DNA of 9,603 nt from Planctomycetota bacterium (GTDB lineage: Bacteria > Planctomycetota > Phycisphaerae > UBA1845 > UTPLA1), in the NCBI GenBank assembly GCA_016712275.1, contig JADJRI010000063.1:1-9603 (forward strand). Direction: 5' to 3'. How positions within the stretch are numbered: the first letter of the stretch is position 1; each line of letters opens with the position of its first letter. The notes below the pieces were generated by a model. It did not search any database and was not told where the DNA came from. It saw only the letters and a list, made by a program, of their open reading frames with translations. Below are positions 1 to 7,405 of this stretch, piece by piece. The position numbers and the translations under genes were made by a program.

Positions 1-1
1 A

Positions 2-346
2 CTGCCGATGATGACGGGCTGCCGGGGCCGCATTGCCAACAACTTTGTCACCGCCGATGGACGTCTCATCAACGGCGGCTACTTTTCGCGATTTTTCTTT
101 CAGCAGGAAGCGTTTCGCGCGTTTCAGTTTCATCAGACGAGTGTCAGGCACATTGACATTTATGTGACGCCGAATGGGGCGCTCTCGGCTGAGAAACGCA
201 GGTACCTGGAGCGTATTCTCCATAGTATTCATGAAGACTATCCGAATCAATTCGAGCTGGCCGCTTGTACTTGGCTTGATGACATTCCACGACGCAAAAG
301 CGGCAAACACTTGTTCACGATTTCGGATGTACTGCTCAACGTTTGA
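2..346 (+). CDS. PaaK/CapK-type adenylate-forming enzyme, C-terminal fragment (5' end outside window)
   Basis: This is the last ~114 codons of a gene that starts left of the window; the frame is open from base 2 and ends with TGA at 344-346. The visible part matches the C-terminal lid domain of phenylacetate-CoA ligase/CapK-like enzymes: a CRGRIANNF stretch near bases 20-46 corresponds to the family's RGR hinge, an FQFHQT strand lies at 122-139, and SGK at 299-307 sits where the family has its C-terminal lysine. The family activates a carboxylate as an acyl-adenylate; the CapK branch in polysaccharide clusters has no firmly known substrate. The complete enzyme at 2906-4351 shares the FQF-x-QT strand and the terminal GK, so the two are probably paralogues. 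The first ATG at base 8 is internal, not the start. The domain call is fairly secure; the substrate is unknown. Confidence 0.8.
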   Translation: MPMMTGCRGRIANNFVTADGRLINGGYFSRFFFQQEAFRAFQFHQTSVRHIDIYVTPNGALSAEKRRYLERILHSIHEDYPNQFELAACTWLDDIPRRKSGKHLFTISDVLLNV

Positions 347-349
347 GGT
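345..349 (+). promoter_or_regulatory. Ribosome binding site for the GT4 gene
   Basis: GAGGT lies 4 bases before ATG 354 and overlaps the stop codon of the upstream gene. It favours 354 over the frame's earlier start candidate at 174, which would overlap the upstream gene by more than 170 bases and add 60 residues unlike a glycosyltransferase. Confidence 0.5.
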
Positions 350-353
350 ATCG

Positions 354-1334
354 ATGGTCGCAATTGTCGAGTCCATCCTGGCACGAATGGCCGTCACGCT
401 CATTCTTGGAGCGACGATTGTTGCATCAACGCTGGGCGCGTGGTTTCGACGATTGTTTTTCCTTGCAGACGCCACTGCCACAGGGCGACCCATTGACATC
501 GTCATCATCGGCACCTTTTACAACGACGGCTGGTTCCAATCGCATGTCAAGCCGCTAATCGAGTGTCGGAATATTGGCCGCATTCATATCGTCACGGATC
601 AGCCGCTCGCGCAACACGACAAGGTTTGCTATCACTGCCCATCAAGAACCACTCGCAAGGGCCTTGGTCGCACCATCGCGCGACTTCTTGTGCTGATTCG
701 ACTGGCCCGCAAACAGCGCCTCGCCCTGCTCATGGGCTACCACATCATGCCGAATGCCCTCATGGCGCTGGTCATCGCACGATGGTTCTGGCTTCGCGCC
801 GCCTATCAAATGACCGGCGGACCGATACAGTTGATCGGTGGAGGCGTGGGTAGTGAAAATAGGCTGCTGCGCCGACAGGCCGTTTCCTCGCGATTGCGCG
901 AGGCACTGATGTTTGCCATCGTACGCCGCTTTGATTCCATCATTGTTCGCGGCGAGTCTTCGCGGCGTTTCATTCGCGAAGTCGCACCGAATGTACAATG
1001 CGACATCATTCCGGGCAGCATTGATACAGATAAATTCAATGAGAGTCCGGCCGACAAAACGTATGACACAATCGCAGTCGGCCGACTGGTGGATGTGAAG
1101 CGATACGACCGAATGCTGAACATCCTAGCAGAGTTTAAGCAACACCGCCCCTCATTTCGGGCGGCCATCGTCGGCGATGGCCCATTGTCGGCGCGCCTCA
1201 GAGTGCAGTCGATCACACTGGGAATCGATGCGAATGTCGATTTTCTGGGGCAACGCAACGATGTCCCGGAACTGCTCACTTCCGCCCGGCTGTTTCTCCT
1301 GACTTCGGAGAACGAGGACTCTCAATCGCGATGA
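354..1334 (+). CDS. GT4-family glycosyltransferase, N-terminal 326 residues before a frameshift
   Basis: Encodes most of a GT-B-fold, GT4-type retaining glycosyltransferase that would transfer a sugar from a nucleotide sugar to a lipid-linked or glycan acceptor at the cytoplasmic face. A hydrophobic segment at residues ~12-31 could anchor it in the membrane. The N-terminal Rossmann-like domain has a glycine-rich MTGGP loop at 153-157. The C-terminal domain starts near PGSIDTDKF (220-228) and carries the donor-phosphate motif GRLVDVK (243-249) and VGDGP. The frame then stops at TGA 1332-1334 inside the E-x7-E motif. Adding one G near 1316 restores NEGLSIAMMEAMAAG, with E321 and E329 as the two glutamates, and joins this frame to the next one. 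The restored protein would have 847 residues (354-2896). As written, this piece lacks the second glutamate and the last helices and is probably inactive. The family call is secure; the sugar is unknown. Confidence 0.85.
   Translation: MVAIVESILARMAVTLILGATIVASTLGAWFRRLFFLADATATGRPIDIVIIGTFYNDGWFQSHVKPLIECRNIGRIHIVTDQPLAQHDKVCYHCPSRTTRKGLGRTIARLLVLIRLARKQRLALLMGYHIMPNALMALVIARWFWLRAAYQMTGGPIQLIGGGVGSENRLLRRQAVSSRLREALMFAIVRRFDSIIVRGESSRRFIREVAPNVQCDIIPGSIDTDKFNESPADKTYDTIAVGRLVDVKRYDRMLNILAEFKQHRPSFRAAIVGDGPLSARLRVQSITLGIDANVDFLGQRNDVPELLTSARLFLLTSENEDSQSR
1314..1334 (+). other. -1 frameshift site inside the GT4 E-x7-E motif
   Basis: Upstream codons read AAC GAG GAC TCT and run to TGA at 1332. 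The downstream frame reads GGA CTC TCA ATC GCG ATG ATG from 1316. Sharing or adding a single G at 1316-1317 gives an uninterrupted, family-typical motif. A P-site slip is not supported, because the glutamate tRNA on GAG would have to re-pair with CGA. The ATGA overlap at 1331-1334 is a by-product of two adjacent methionine codons, since ATGATG always contains TGA, so it is weak evidence for a real gene boundary. Confidence 0.85.
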
Positions 1335-2896
1335 TGGAAGCCATGGCAGCCGGTTTGCCGGCGATTGTGCCGCCTGTCGGCGACCTGCCGGACCTGGTGA
1401 GCGACGGAAAAACCGGTCTGCTAATCGATCCGCAGGACGCGCACCATTCAGCCGAACGTATCGCCGCGCTGCTTGATCACAGTGATTATCTGGATCAGCT
1501 CGCACAGAACGCACGATCCAAAGCCACCGCACATGCCAGTGTATCCAATGTTGCAGCGCGCTGGTCGCGGTTTCTATCTGCGATGCCCGTTGATTCGTCC
1601 GCCCCAATCCCAGGTACCGCGCGCACCGCGCTGGGCATATTTGCCGTCGCCCTTGTCGTTCGATTGCTGTTCTGCTTTTCCGCCGTACCACTGCTGCAAT
1701 TGAAAACAGGCCCATCGCAGGCCGATTTTTTCACCAGCACCGACGGCTACATGAATATCGCGAAAACGCTGGTTGATCACGGGAAATACGCATTCGCCGC
1801 CGAAGCCCCGCCGACCAGCTACCGCGCACCGATGTTTCCATTCGCAATCGCCTCAGGTTACGCCCTTCTACGAGATGTTGGCGTTTCCGTTCTGGTTGTC
1901 AACTGCCTGGCATCCGCGCTGACTTGTGTCCTTGTCTATTTCATTGCGGTTCGACTGGTGGGATCGCGCGCGGGCCTTGCGCTCATGATTCCCGCGATCT
2001 TTCTTCCCCTTTCGATCTACTACTGCGCCAGCAGCTTTTCAGACACGTTTTTCGCCCTTGCGATTGCGCTCTACTTGCTGACATTGCTTCGACTGATGCA
2101 GTCTCCGAACCGTCGATCAGGATTGCTTCACGGCATCGCAATTGCATTTGCCGCCTTGACCAAAGCAGTCGCCTTGCCATTGCCGCTCGTCGTGGGAACC
2201 TATGCTTTGCTACGTAGGCCAAGTGCCATTCGGCCGCTTGTCATCTCATTGATGATCGGTTTTGCAGGAATCGGAATCTGGACGGCGCGTAACTATGCAT
2301 CGACCGGCCGATTCGTCCTCGTCACCGGCGGTAGCGGCTATAACGCCCTGATCGGCAATTTCATGATTGACGAATGGACCGACTGCGACACTGCACTGGC
2401 ACATGGCCGCAGACTCGCCCAGGCACGGGTACAAGAGGAACAAGGCTCTGTCATCAACACGCGCGATTTGCGGCCGACGGGCTTTCTCGATGTGCCGCCC
2501 GACATTGACCAACTGTATGGACGATCGGCTATGCAAATGATGCTGGATTCGCCACAATTACTGATGCGCAAGCTGGCCATCAACTCCGTTCGGTTCTGGT
2601 ATTTCTCTTCCAGCAAAGCCAAGTCGCTTGCCAACGGCCTTGTTAACGGCCTGATTCTCTTGTTTGCCCTGGCGGCCCTGCCGGAATTGCTGCGAACCCG
2701 TCGACCCGAGACCGAGGTAATCGGACTTGTCGCAATCACATTTGTGGTCCTCTATTCATTGATAATTGTCCACTCCTCGCGTTTCTGTTTGCCGATGGTC
2801 ATGGTACTGACGCCGATGGCGTCAGTGGGATTTGCAAGGCTGTTACGGTTGATACTATCGGAACGACCGGTCAATTCGCTGTTACAACGTGCATAA
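1331..2896 (+). CDS. C-terminal part of GT4 glycosyltransferase fused to a GT-C membrane glycosyltransferase (PMT/ArnT-like)
   Basis: The first ~84 residues complete the GT4 domain: MMEAMAAGLP, the DLV-x-DGKTGLL donor site, and a terminal helix ending VAARWSRFL. After a proline-rich linker (residues ~86-97) comes a polytopic membrane protein from ~98 to 521 with about ten hydrophobic segments. Its first extracytoplasmic loop carries DGYMNIAKTL (D at residue 138) followed by PTSYRAPMFPF. This pattern is typical of GT-C enzymes of the PMT_2/GT39/GT83 type, where the loop aspartate is catalytic and the donor is usually a polyprenyl-phosphate sugar. No stop separates the two domains. An internal start at ATG 1583 could make the GT-C part alone, but I see no Shine-Dalgarno sequence before it. 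The ATG at 1331 lies inside a conserved GT4 motif, so it is probably not a natural start; the true gene most likely begins at 354. Confidence 0.8.
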   Translation: MMEAMAAGLPAIVPPVGDLPDLVSDGKTGLLIDPQDAHHSAERIAALLDHSDYLDQLAQNARSKATAHASVSNVAARWSRFLSAMPVDSSAPIPGTARTALGIFAVALVVRLLFCFSAVPLLQLKTGPSQADFFTSTDGYMNIAKTLVDHGKYAFAAEAPPTSYRAPMFPFAIASGYALLRDVGVSVLVVNCLASALTCVLVYFIAVRLVGSRAGLALMIPAIFLPLSIYYCASSFSDTFFALAIALYLLTLLRLMQSPNRRSGLLHGIAIAFAALTKAVALPLPLVVGTYALLRRPSAIRPLVISLMIGFAGIGIWTARNYASTGRFVLVTGGSGYNALIGNFMIDEWTDCDTALAHGRRLAQARVQEEQGSVINTRDLRPTGFLDVPPDIDQLYGRSAMQMMLDSPQLLMRKLAINSVRFWYFSSSKAKSLANGLVNGLILLFALAALPELLRTRRPETEVIGLVAITFVVLYSLIIVHSSRFCLPMVMVLTPMASVGFARLLRLILSERPVNSLLQRA

Positions 2897-2898
2897 GG
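2895..2898 (+). promoter_or_regulatory. Possible ribosome binding site for a TTG start at 2906
   Basis: AAGG overlaps the upstream TAA stop and lies 7 bases before TTG 2906. The in-frame ATG at 2915 has only a G-run (2908-2913) directly against it, too close for a good Shine-Dalgarno site. This slightly favours TTG 2906, but the sequence does not settle the choice. Confidence 0.35.
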
Positions 2899-2905
2899 CA
2901 TCGGG

Positions 2906-4351
2906 TTGGGGGGCATGGCGGCGCTGTCAAAGAAAAATCTCTGGGAGAAAACGCCGCAGGGTGTGAAGGCCGTGCTGCGCGGTGCGCTCTCGCGCATTTC
3001 GCCCAAACTGCTTCTCGGTCGCCGCTTTCGCCAGCAACTGGCGTTCATTGAACAATCGCAGTGGTGGAGCGCGGACGAAGCGCGGGCCTATCAGACCCAG
3101 CAACTTCGCCGAATGCTGGCACTGGCCGTGGAGAAATCGCCATACTACCAGCGCGTGTTTAAGTCGTGCGGGTTTGACGCACGCGCCATCCGATCGCCCA
3201 AAGATATCGCCGCCTTACCGCTCATCGACAAGACAACAATCCGCGAGAATCTCACAGAATTATGCACAGTTTCGCCCGACGCGCATGGTGTTGACTATGT
3301 TTCCACCGGCGGCTCGAGCGGCACACCGCTCGGTTTCTACATGGGTGCGAATCGATCGGCCATCGAATACGCATACCTCGTCGCCGGCTGGCAGCGCGTG
3401 GGCTATGCGATCGACACACCACAGGCGGTCTTTCGAGGCCAGGTGGTGCAGCCGGATCGCAACGGCTTTCGCCACGCGTTCGACCCCTTGCTTCGACGCC
3501 ACTACTTCAGCAATTTTCACATGGGCGATGCCGACATCAAGCAGTATGTCGATCATTTGCGCACCATTGGCGACTGCTTTCTTCACGTGTACCCCTCGTC
3601 CATCGCAGCACTCACGAGATACCTGCGACGCACGAGTACACCAGCGCCTACGAATGTGCGCGGCATTCTCGCCGGTTCGGAAATCGTACATCCCGAAGAT
3701 CGAACCCTGGCGGAAGAGACCTGGGGCGTGCGTTACTACTCGTGGTACGGCCACAGCGAAAAGCTGGTCATGACATCGGAATGCGAGCAATCGCACGACG
3801 ATCATGTTTGGCCGACCTATGGCTACATGGAGCTGATCGACGAGCAGGGTTTCCCCGTAACAACCCCGGGCGAGCGCGGCGAAATTGTCGGCACGGGTTT
3901 CATCAACAACGTGATGCCGTTCATTCGCTATCGAACCGGGGACTTCGCGACCTATGTCGGCGAATCGTGCCCGAAGTGCCGCCGCTCGCACAAGCTGATT
4001 CGCGACATCCGCGGCCATCGAACTCAGGAAATGCTCGTGGCGCTCGACGGTTCCCACATCTGCTGGACCGCCGTCAATATGCACGACGACACATTCAACG
4101 GCGTGCGGCAATTTCAATTCCGTCAAACCGAGGCCGGATATGCGACGCTGCGTATTGTCGCGTCAGATTCACTCGGCGATGCCGACGTCCGGCGAATTCG
4201 ACGAAATCTCAATCAAAAACTGGATGGGCGCATTCAATTCGATATTGAGTTGTGTGATGCCATCGAATTGACGAAGCGGGGCAAGGCGACCTTTGTCGAT
4301 CAGCATTTGGATCTAACCGCCACGTTGCAACCGGAGACCGCAGGCGCATGA
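2906..4351 (+). CDS. PaaK/CapK-type adenylate-forming enzyme (phenylacetate-CoA ligase family)
   Basis: A full-length (481 aa) cytoplasmic member of the ANL-related PaaK/CapK family, which activates a carboxylate with ATP as an acyl-adenylate and, in true ligases, passes it to CoA. Motifs in order, counted from TTG 2906: phosphate loop STGGSSGTP at 133-141; AGSEIVHPED near 255; YGHSE at 281-285; YRTGD at 342-346, whose aspartate should bind the ribose; a CPKC pair at 355 and 358; the RGHR hinge at 369-372; and a C-terminal RGK with K460. All core motifs are present, so the enzyme looks intact. It lies 9 bases after the glycosyltransferase and overlaps the next gene by ATGA. ATG 2915 is an alternative start, three codons shorter. 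Inference: in this setting it may supply an acyl or amino-acid group for decorating the glycan rather than take part in phenylacetate breakdown. The substrate is unknown. Confidence 0.85.
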   Translation: MGGMAALSKKNLWEKTPQGVKAVLRGALSRISPKLLLGRRFRQQLAFIEQSQWWSADEARAYQTQQLRRMLALAVEKSPYYQRVFKSCGFDARAIRSPKDIAALPLIDKTTIRENLTELCTVSPDAHGVDYVSTGGSSGTPLGFYMGANRSAIEYAYLVAGWQRVGYAIDTPQAVFRGQVVQPDRNGFRHAFDPLLRRHYFSNFHMGDADIKQYVDHLRTIGDCFLHVYPSSIAALTRYLRRTSTPAPTNVRGILAGSEIVHPEDRTLAEETWGVRYYSWYGHSEKLVMTSECEQSHDDHVWPTYGYMELIDEQGFPVTTPGERGEIVGTGFINNVMPFIRYRTGDFATYVGESCPKCRRSHKLIRDIRGHRTQEMLVALDGSHICWTAVNMHDDTFNGVRQFQFRQTEAGYATLRIVASDSLGDADVRRIRRNLNQKLDGRIQFDIELCDAIELTKRGKATFVDQHLDLTATLQPETAGA

Positions 4352-6590
4352 GACAGATCGTTCAAAACTATCGCACCGGCGCGCTCTATCTCGAGCATGT
4401 GCCGACGCCCATTTGCAAAAGCGGCGGCGTGCTGGTACGCGCGGTCAATTCGCTAGTGTCGAGCGGAACGGAGCGAATGAAGGTCGATCAGGCGCGCATG
4501 AGTCCTTTTTCGCCAAAGCACGGGCCCGGCCGGACAAAGTCAGGCAGGTTATCGACAGTATTCGGCAGGTCGGATTCAAGGAAACGATCGACAAAGTGCG
4601 CGAGCGGCTCGATGCACTCACACCGCTGGGCTACAGCCTGTCGGGCATCGTGGAAGAAGTCGGCAGCGGCGTCGACGACCTGCGCATAGGCGATCGCGTC
4701 GCATGCGCCGGCGAAGGCGTCGCGATGCACGCGGAATTTGTCTCCATTCCACGAAATCTCTGCGTCAAAATTCCCGACGGCGTCGCAATGACCGACGCAG
4801 CGTTCTCGACCGTCGGCGCGGTTGCGATGAACGGCGTGCGTCAGGGCGGCATCGCGCTGGGCGATAGCGTGGTTGTCATTGGGCTGGGTCTCGTCGGCTT
4901 GTTGGCCGTTCAGATTCTGAAAGCGGCGGGCTGCAAAGTCATCGGCATTGATGTCGACCCGTCCAAGATGGAACTCGCTCGCCAATGCGGCGCGGATATC
5001 GCCATTCCGCGAACCGAAGCGGGTATCGAGGCGGTCATTCTCGAAGCAACGAATGGCATCGGCGCGGATGCGGCCTACATCGCCGCCAGCACCAAGAGCG
5101 CCGATCCGCTGAATCTCGCGGGCGAAATTCTGCGCGATCGCGGGCGCGTCATCATCGTCGGCATGGTGCCGGTGCAGGCCGATTGGCAGACCTACTACAG
5201 CAAGGAACTCTCGGTCGTCATGTCGCGGTCGTATGGCCCCGGACGATACGATCCTGCCTATGAGCACAAGGGAATCGACTATCCGATCGGCTATGTGCGA
5301 TGGACCGAAGGCCGCAACATGGAGGAATTTTTGCGGCTGGTTGCGGCGGGATCCGTCAGTCTCGCGAAGATGTCGCCGGCCACCTTCAAATTTGCGGATG
5401 CGCCACAGGCGTACAAGGAACTGCATGATTCACCCGGAAAACATGCGGTCGGCATGTTGTTCGAATATTCCACCAGCGCGCCGGTTCTTCGCAAAATCGT
5501 GCTTCCCAAAACACACCTCAATGGGCAGCTTGCATCGGGCGATATCGGCATCGGAATGATCGGAGCAGGAAACTTCGCGACGGCCACCCTCATTCCAGCC
5601 ATCAGGAAATGCAACGGTGTACGACTGGCGAGCATTTGTTCCGCCGGAGGATTGTCGGCAGCCAGCGCCGGCAGACGTCACGGCTTCGAGAATTGCACGT
5701 CGGATTATCAGGAGGTGCTGGGCGATCCGCGCGTCGATGCCGTCGTCATTGTCACACGACACGACACCCACGCGCAATTTGTTTGCGAAGCACTAAACGC
5801 CGGCAAGCATGTCTTCGTCGAAAAGCCTCTGGCGCTCACTCACGAACAACTCGAAGATGTCATCTCCGCGCGAGCGGCCACTTCGAAAATGGTCATGCCC
5901 GGCTTCAACCGTCGCTTCAGTCCATTGAGTCGGGCTGTTCGATCTTTTTTCGCTGAACGCACTGCGCCATTGAACATCGTCTGCCGCGTCAATGCGGGGG
6001 CGATCGAAGGCCACTCGTGGTATCAGGACGCTGAGCAAGGGGGCTGGCGAATCATCAGCGAGGGGTGTCACTTTGTTGACCTGATTCAGTATTTCAGCGG
6101 TTGCAGCCCGGTGCGCGTGCATGCCGAAATGATCGGCGGCCATATCGCCGGCAGTCAAAATGACAATTGCTCGGCCGTTATTCGCATGGATGATGGTTCC
6201 GTCGCCACGCTGATCTACGTTGCAAATGGGGATACATCCGTCGGTAAGGAGCGCATCGAGGTCTTCGGCCAGGGCAAATCGGCCGTGATTGACAATTGGC
6301 ACTCGGCAACGCTGACGGCCAACGGCAAGAGCAAAAAAGTCCGCGGACACGGCAAGGGACATGCCGAGGAATTGGCCGCGTTCACGGATGCGATACGGCG
6401 AAGTAACGAATCCTCGCTGCCGTTTGACCAAGCAGTCATGGCCACTCTCACGACTTTCGCCATTGCCGAATCGCTGGTCACGCAGCAGCCGACGCCATGC
6501 GTGCGTCGAGAACGGATCACAAAGGCAAATGATGTCGATGCAAGAAAAGGCAGTGGTATCGAGGCAGAAATTGCTGTGGAGCACCGCTAA
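4348..6590 (+). CDS. Bi-domain oxidoreductase: MDR dehydrogenase + Gfo/Idh/MocA, with an internal -1 frameshift
   Basis: With one base restored near 4506-4510 this reads as a single 747-residue protein. The N-terminal half is a medium-chain dehydrogenase/threonine-dehydrogenase-like domain: SSGTERMKV at ~39-47, KARARPDKVRQV after the shift, the nucleotide loop GLGLVG at 179-184, and IDVD with D202 ending the second strand. The C-terminal half (~400-720) is a Gfo/Idh/MocA domain: GAGNFA at 406-411, EKP at 492-494 and CHFVDL with H575 and D578. Both nucleotide folds look intact, so each half probably binds NAD(P). This fused type recurs in polysaccharide clusters; a role in making a modified sugar precursor is inference, since I know of no proven reaction. 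Without the frameshift fix, the ATG 4348 frame stops at 4687-4689 (113 aa) and the rest stays open to TAA 6588-6590. GGAG at 4333-4336 and the ATGA overlap support 4348 as the start. Confidence 0.82.
4501..4514 (+). other. -1 frameshift site at a run of five T in the oxidoreductase gene
   Basis: The starting frame reads AGT CCT TTT TCG CCA and soon loses family similarity. The frame one base back reads TTT TTC GCC AAA GCA and continues the conserved KARARPDK segment. A sixth T in the run at 4506-4510 gives MSPFFAKARAR without a break. A phenylalanine tRNA on TTT could re-pair perfectly after a -1 slip, but the site is not a canonical X-XXY-YYZ heptamer. A missing base in a short homopolymer is the simplest reading. 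Confidence 0.8.
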
Positions 6591-6640
6591 ATGCACGGCA
6601 ACCAGCATAGCACCGCACAACATACAGCACGCAAAATGAG
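6591..6640 (+). other. Longest intergenic gap (50 bases), no recognisable signal
   Basis: This is the only gap longer than about 20 bases between genes in the window. I see no inverted repeat, T-tract terminator or convincing promoter in it, so transcription probably reads through into the methyltransferase genes. Confidence 0.5.
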
Positions 6641-7405
6641 ATGATGGCAATGTCTACCATGACCCTCAAAACATGCAATGCCATTCGCGAGCAGCACTAC
6701 CCGCGCGACAATTGGCCGGGCCTGCTCTACGAAGCCGCCGTTGCACAGCGCGCGGGATGTGACTCCGTGCTGCTCGAAATCGGCTGCGGCCGCGAAGGAA
6801 AACGCCTATCGCGGATGACGTGCAATTTTCGTCTTGGCATCGGCATCGACATGGAGGTGGCCGCTCAACTAAACGGCGACGGAAAAACACGACTCATTCT
6901 GGGCGATGCCCATCGAATCGCCCTCGCCTCCCGTAGTGTCGATGTCATCTCGATGGCCAACGTGGCCGAGCATCTCGCGGACCCGGTCGCGGTTTTTCGA
7001 GAATGCCATCGGGTCCTCAAACCAAACGGCCGACTGGTGGTCATGACCGTAAACCAGTTTTTTCCGCCCATTGCGTTTGGCAGGCTCTTGCCCCACGGAC
7101 TTCGCCGAATCGCCAACCGAATCGCTTCCGGCACTCGCGAGGAAGACACCTTTCCCGCTTATTATCGCGCGAACACGGCCCGCGCGCTGGCCGCTTGCGC
7201 CAGACAGTCCGGATTTGCCGTCGATAAAGTCCGCTATCTGCCGCACCACCCGCATTATCTGATGTTCTCTACAATCGCCTATCGTTTGGGCATCCTGCTG
7301 GAACGGACGCTCCGCCCCATCGCCGGTTTGCGGCATATGATATTGGGGGTCTTTTCCAAGCCCGAATCAACCCCTGACACCAAGGTGACGGAGAGCCGGC
7401 ATTGA
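6641..7405 (+). CDS. Class I SAM-dependent methyltransferase (Methyltransf_11 type)
   Basis: A 254-residue cytoplasmic methyltransferase with a standard Rossmann-like SAM-binding core. Motif I is LLEIGCGREG (E46, G48, C49, G50), the acidic residue ending strand 2 is D70 in GIGIDM, and GDAHRIAL (D89) should contact the adenine. NVAEHLADP at 107-115 and LKPNGRLVVM follow as the usual later motifs. The C-terminal third (FPAYYRANTARALAACARQSGF) is the usual acceptor-side region. The acceptor is unknown; given its neighbours, O-methylation of a sugar or a lipid-linked glycan is the likely role (inference). Four in-frame ATG codons lie at 6641, 6644, 6650 and 6659, none with a strong Shine-Dalgarno site; GAG at 6638-6640 touches the first. 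The start is therefore uncertain by a few residues. The stop overlaps the next start as TTGA. Confidence 0.85.
   Translation: MMAMSTMTLKTCNAIREQHYPRDNWPGLLYEAAVAQRAGCDSVLLEIGCGREGKRLSRMTCNFRLGIGIDMEVAAQLNGDGKTRLILGDAHRIALASRSVDVISMANVAEHLADPVAVFRECHRVLKPNGRLVVMTVNQFFPPIAFGRLLPHGLRRIANRIASGTREEDTFPAYYRANTARALAACARQSGFAVDKVRYLPHHPHYLMFSTIAYRLGILLERTLRPIAGLRHMILGVFSKPESTPDTKVTESRH
7390..7395 (+). promoter_or_regulatory. Ribosome binding site deciding the TTG start at 7402
   Basis: GGAGAG ends 6 bases before TTG 7402, an ideal spacing. It supports the TTG as the true start and a TTGA overlap (7402-7405) with the upstream stop, which suggests translational coupling of the two methyltransferases. 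Confidence 0.6.

Noticed and set aside
174..353. N-terminal extension of the GT4 frame up to base 174
   Set aside because: It would overlap the upstream gene by 173 bases and adds residues with no family similarity; ATG 354 has a Shine-Dalgarno-like GAGGT.
1331..1334. ATGA overlap as a genuine gene boundary within the glycosyltransferase
   Set aside because: The overlap follows automatically from two adjacent ATG codons in the conserved AMMEAMAAG motif, and the split falls inside a catalytic motif.
3260..4126. Minus-strand open frame (288 codons) opposite the adenylate-forming enzyme
   Set aside because: All AMP-binding family motifs are on the + strand here; the antisense frame shows no domain and no start signal.
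4488..5426. Long open frame on the minus strand (312 codons)
   Set aside because: It lies opposite the oxidoreductase gene and has low-complexity, Ala/Arg/Asp-rich composition with no recognisable domain; it is a shadow of GC-biased coding on the other strand.
6591..6640. Possible terminator or promoter between the oxidoreductase and methyltransferase genes
   Set aside because: No inverted repeat, T-tract or paired -35/-10 hexamers can be seen in these 50 bases.
5793..6650. Minus-strand open frame (285 codons) opposite the Gfo/Idh/MocA half
   Set aside because: No motif or ribosome binding site, and it fully overlaps a well-supported gene.
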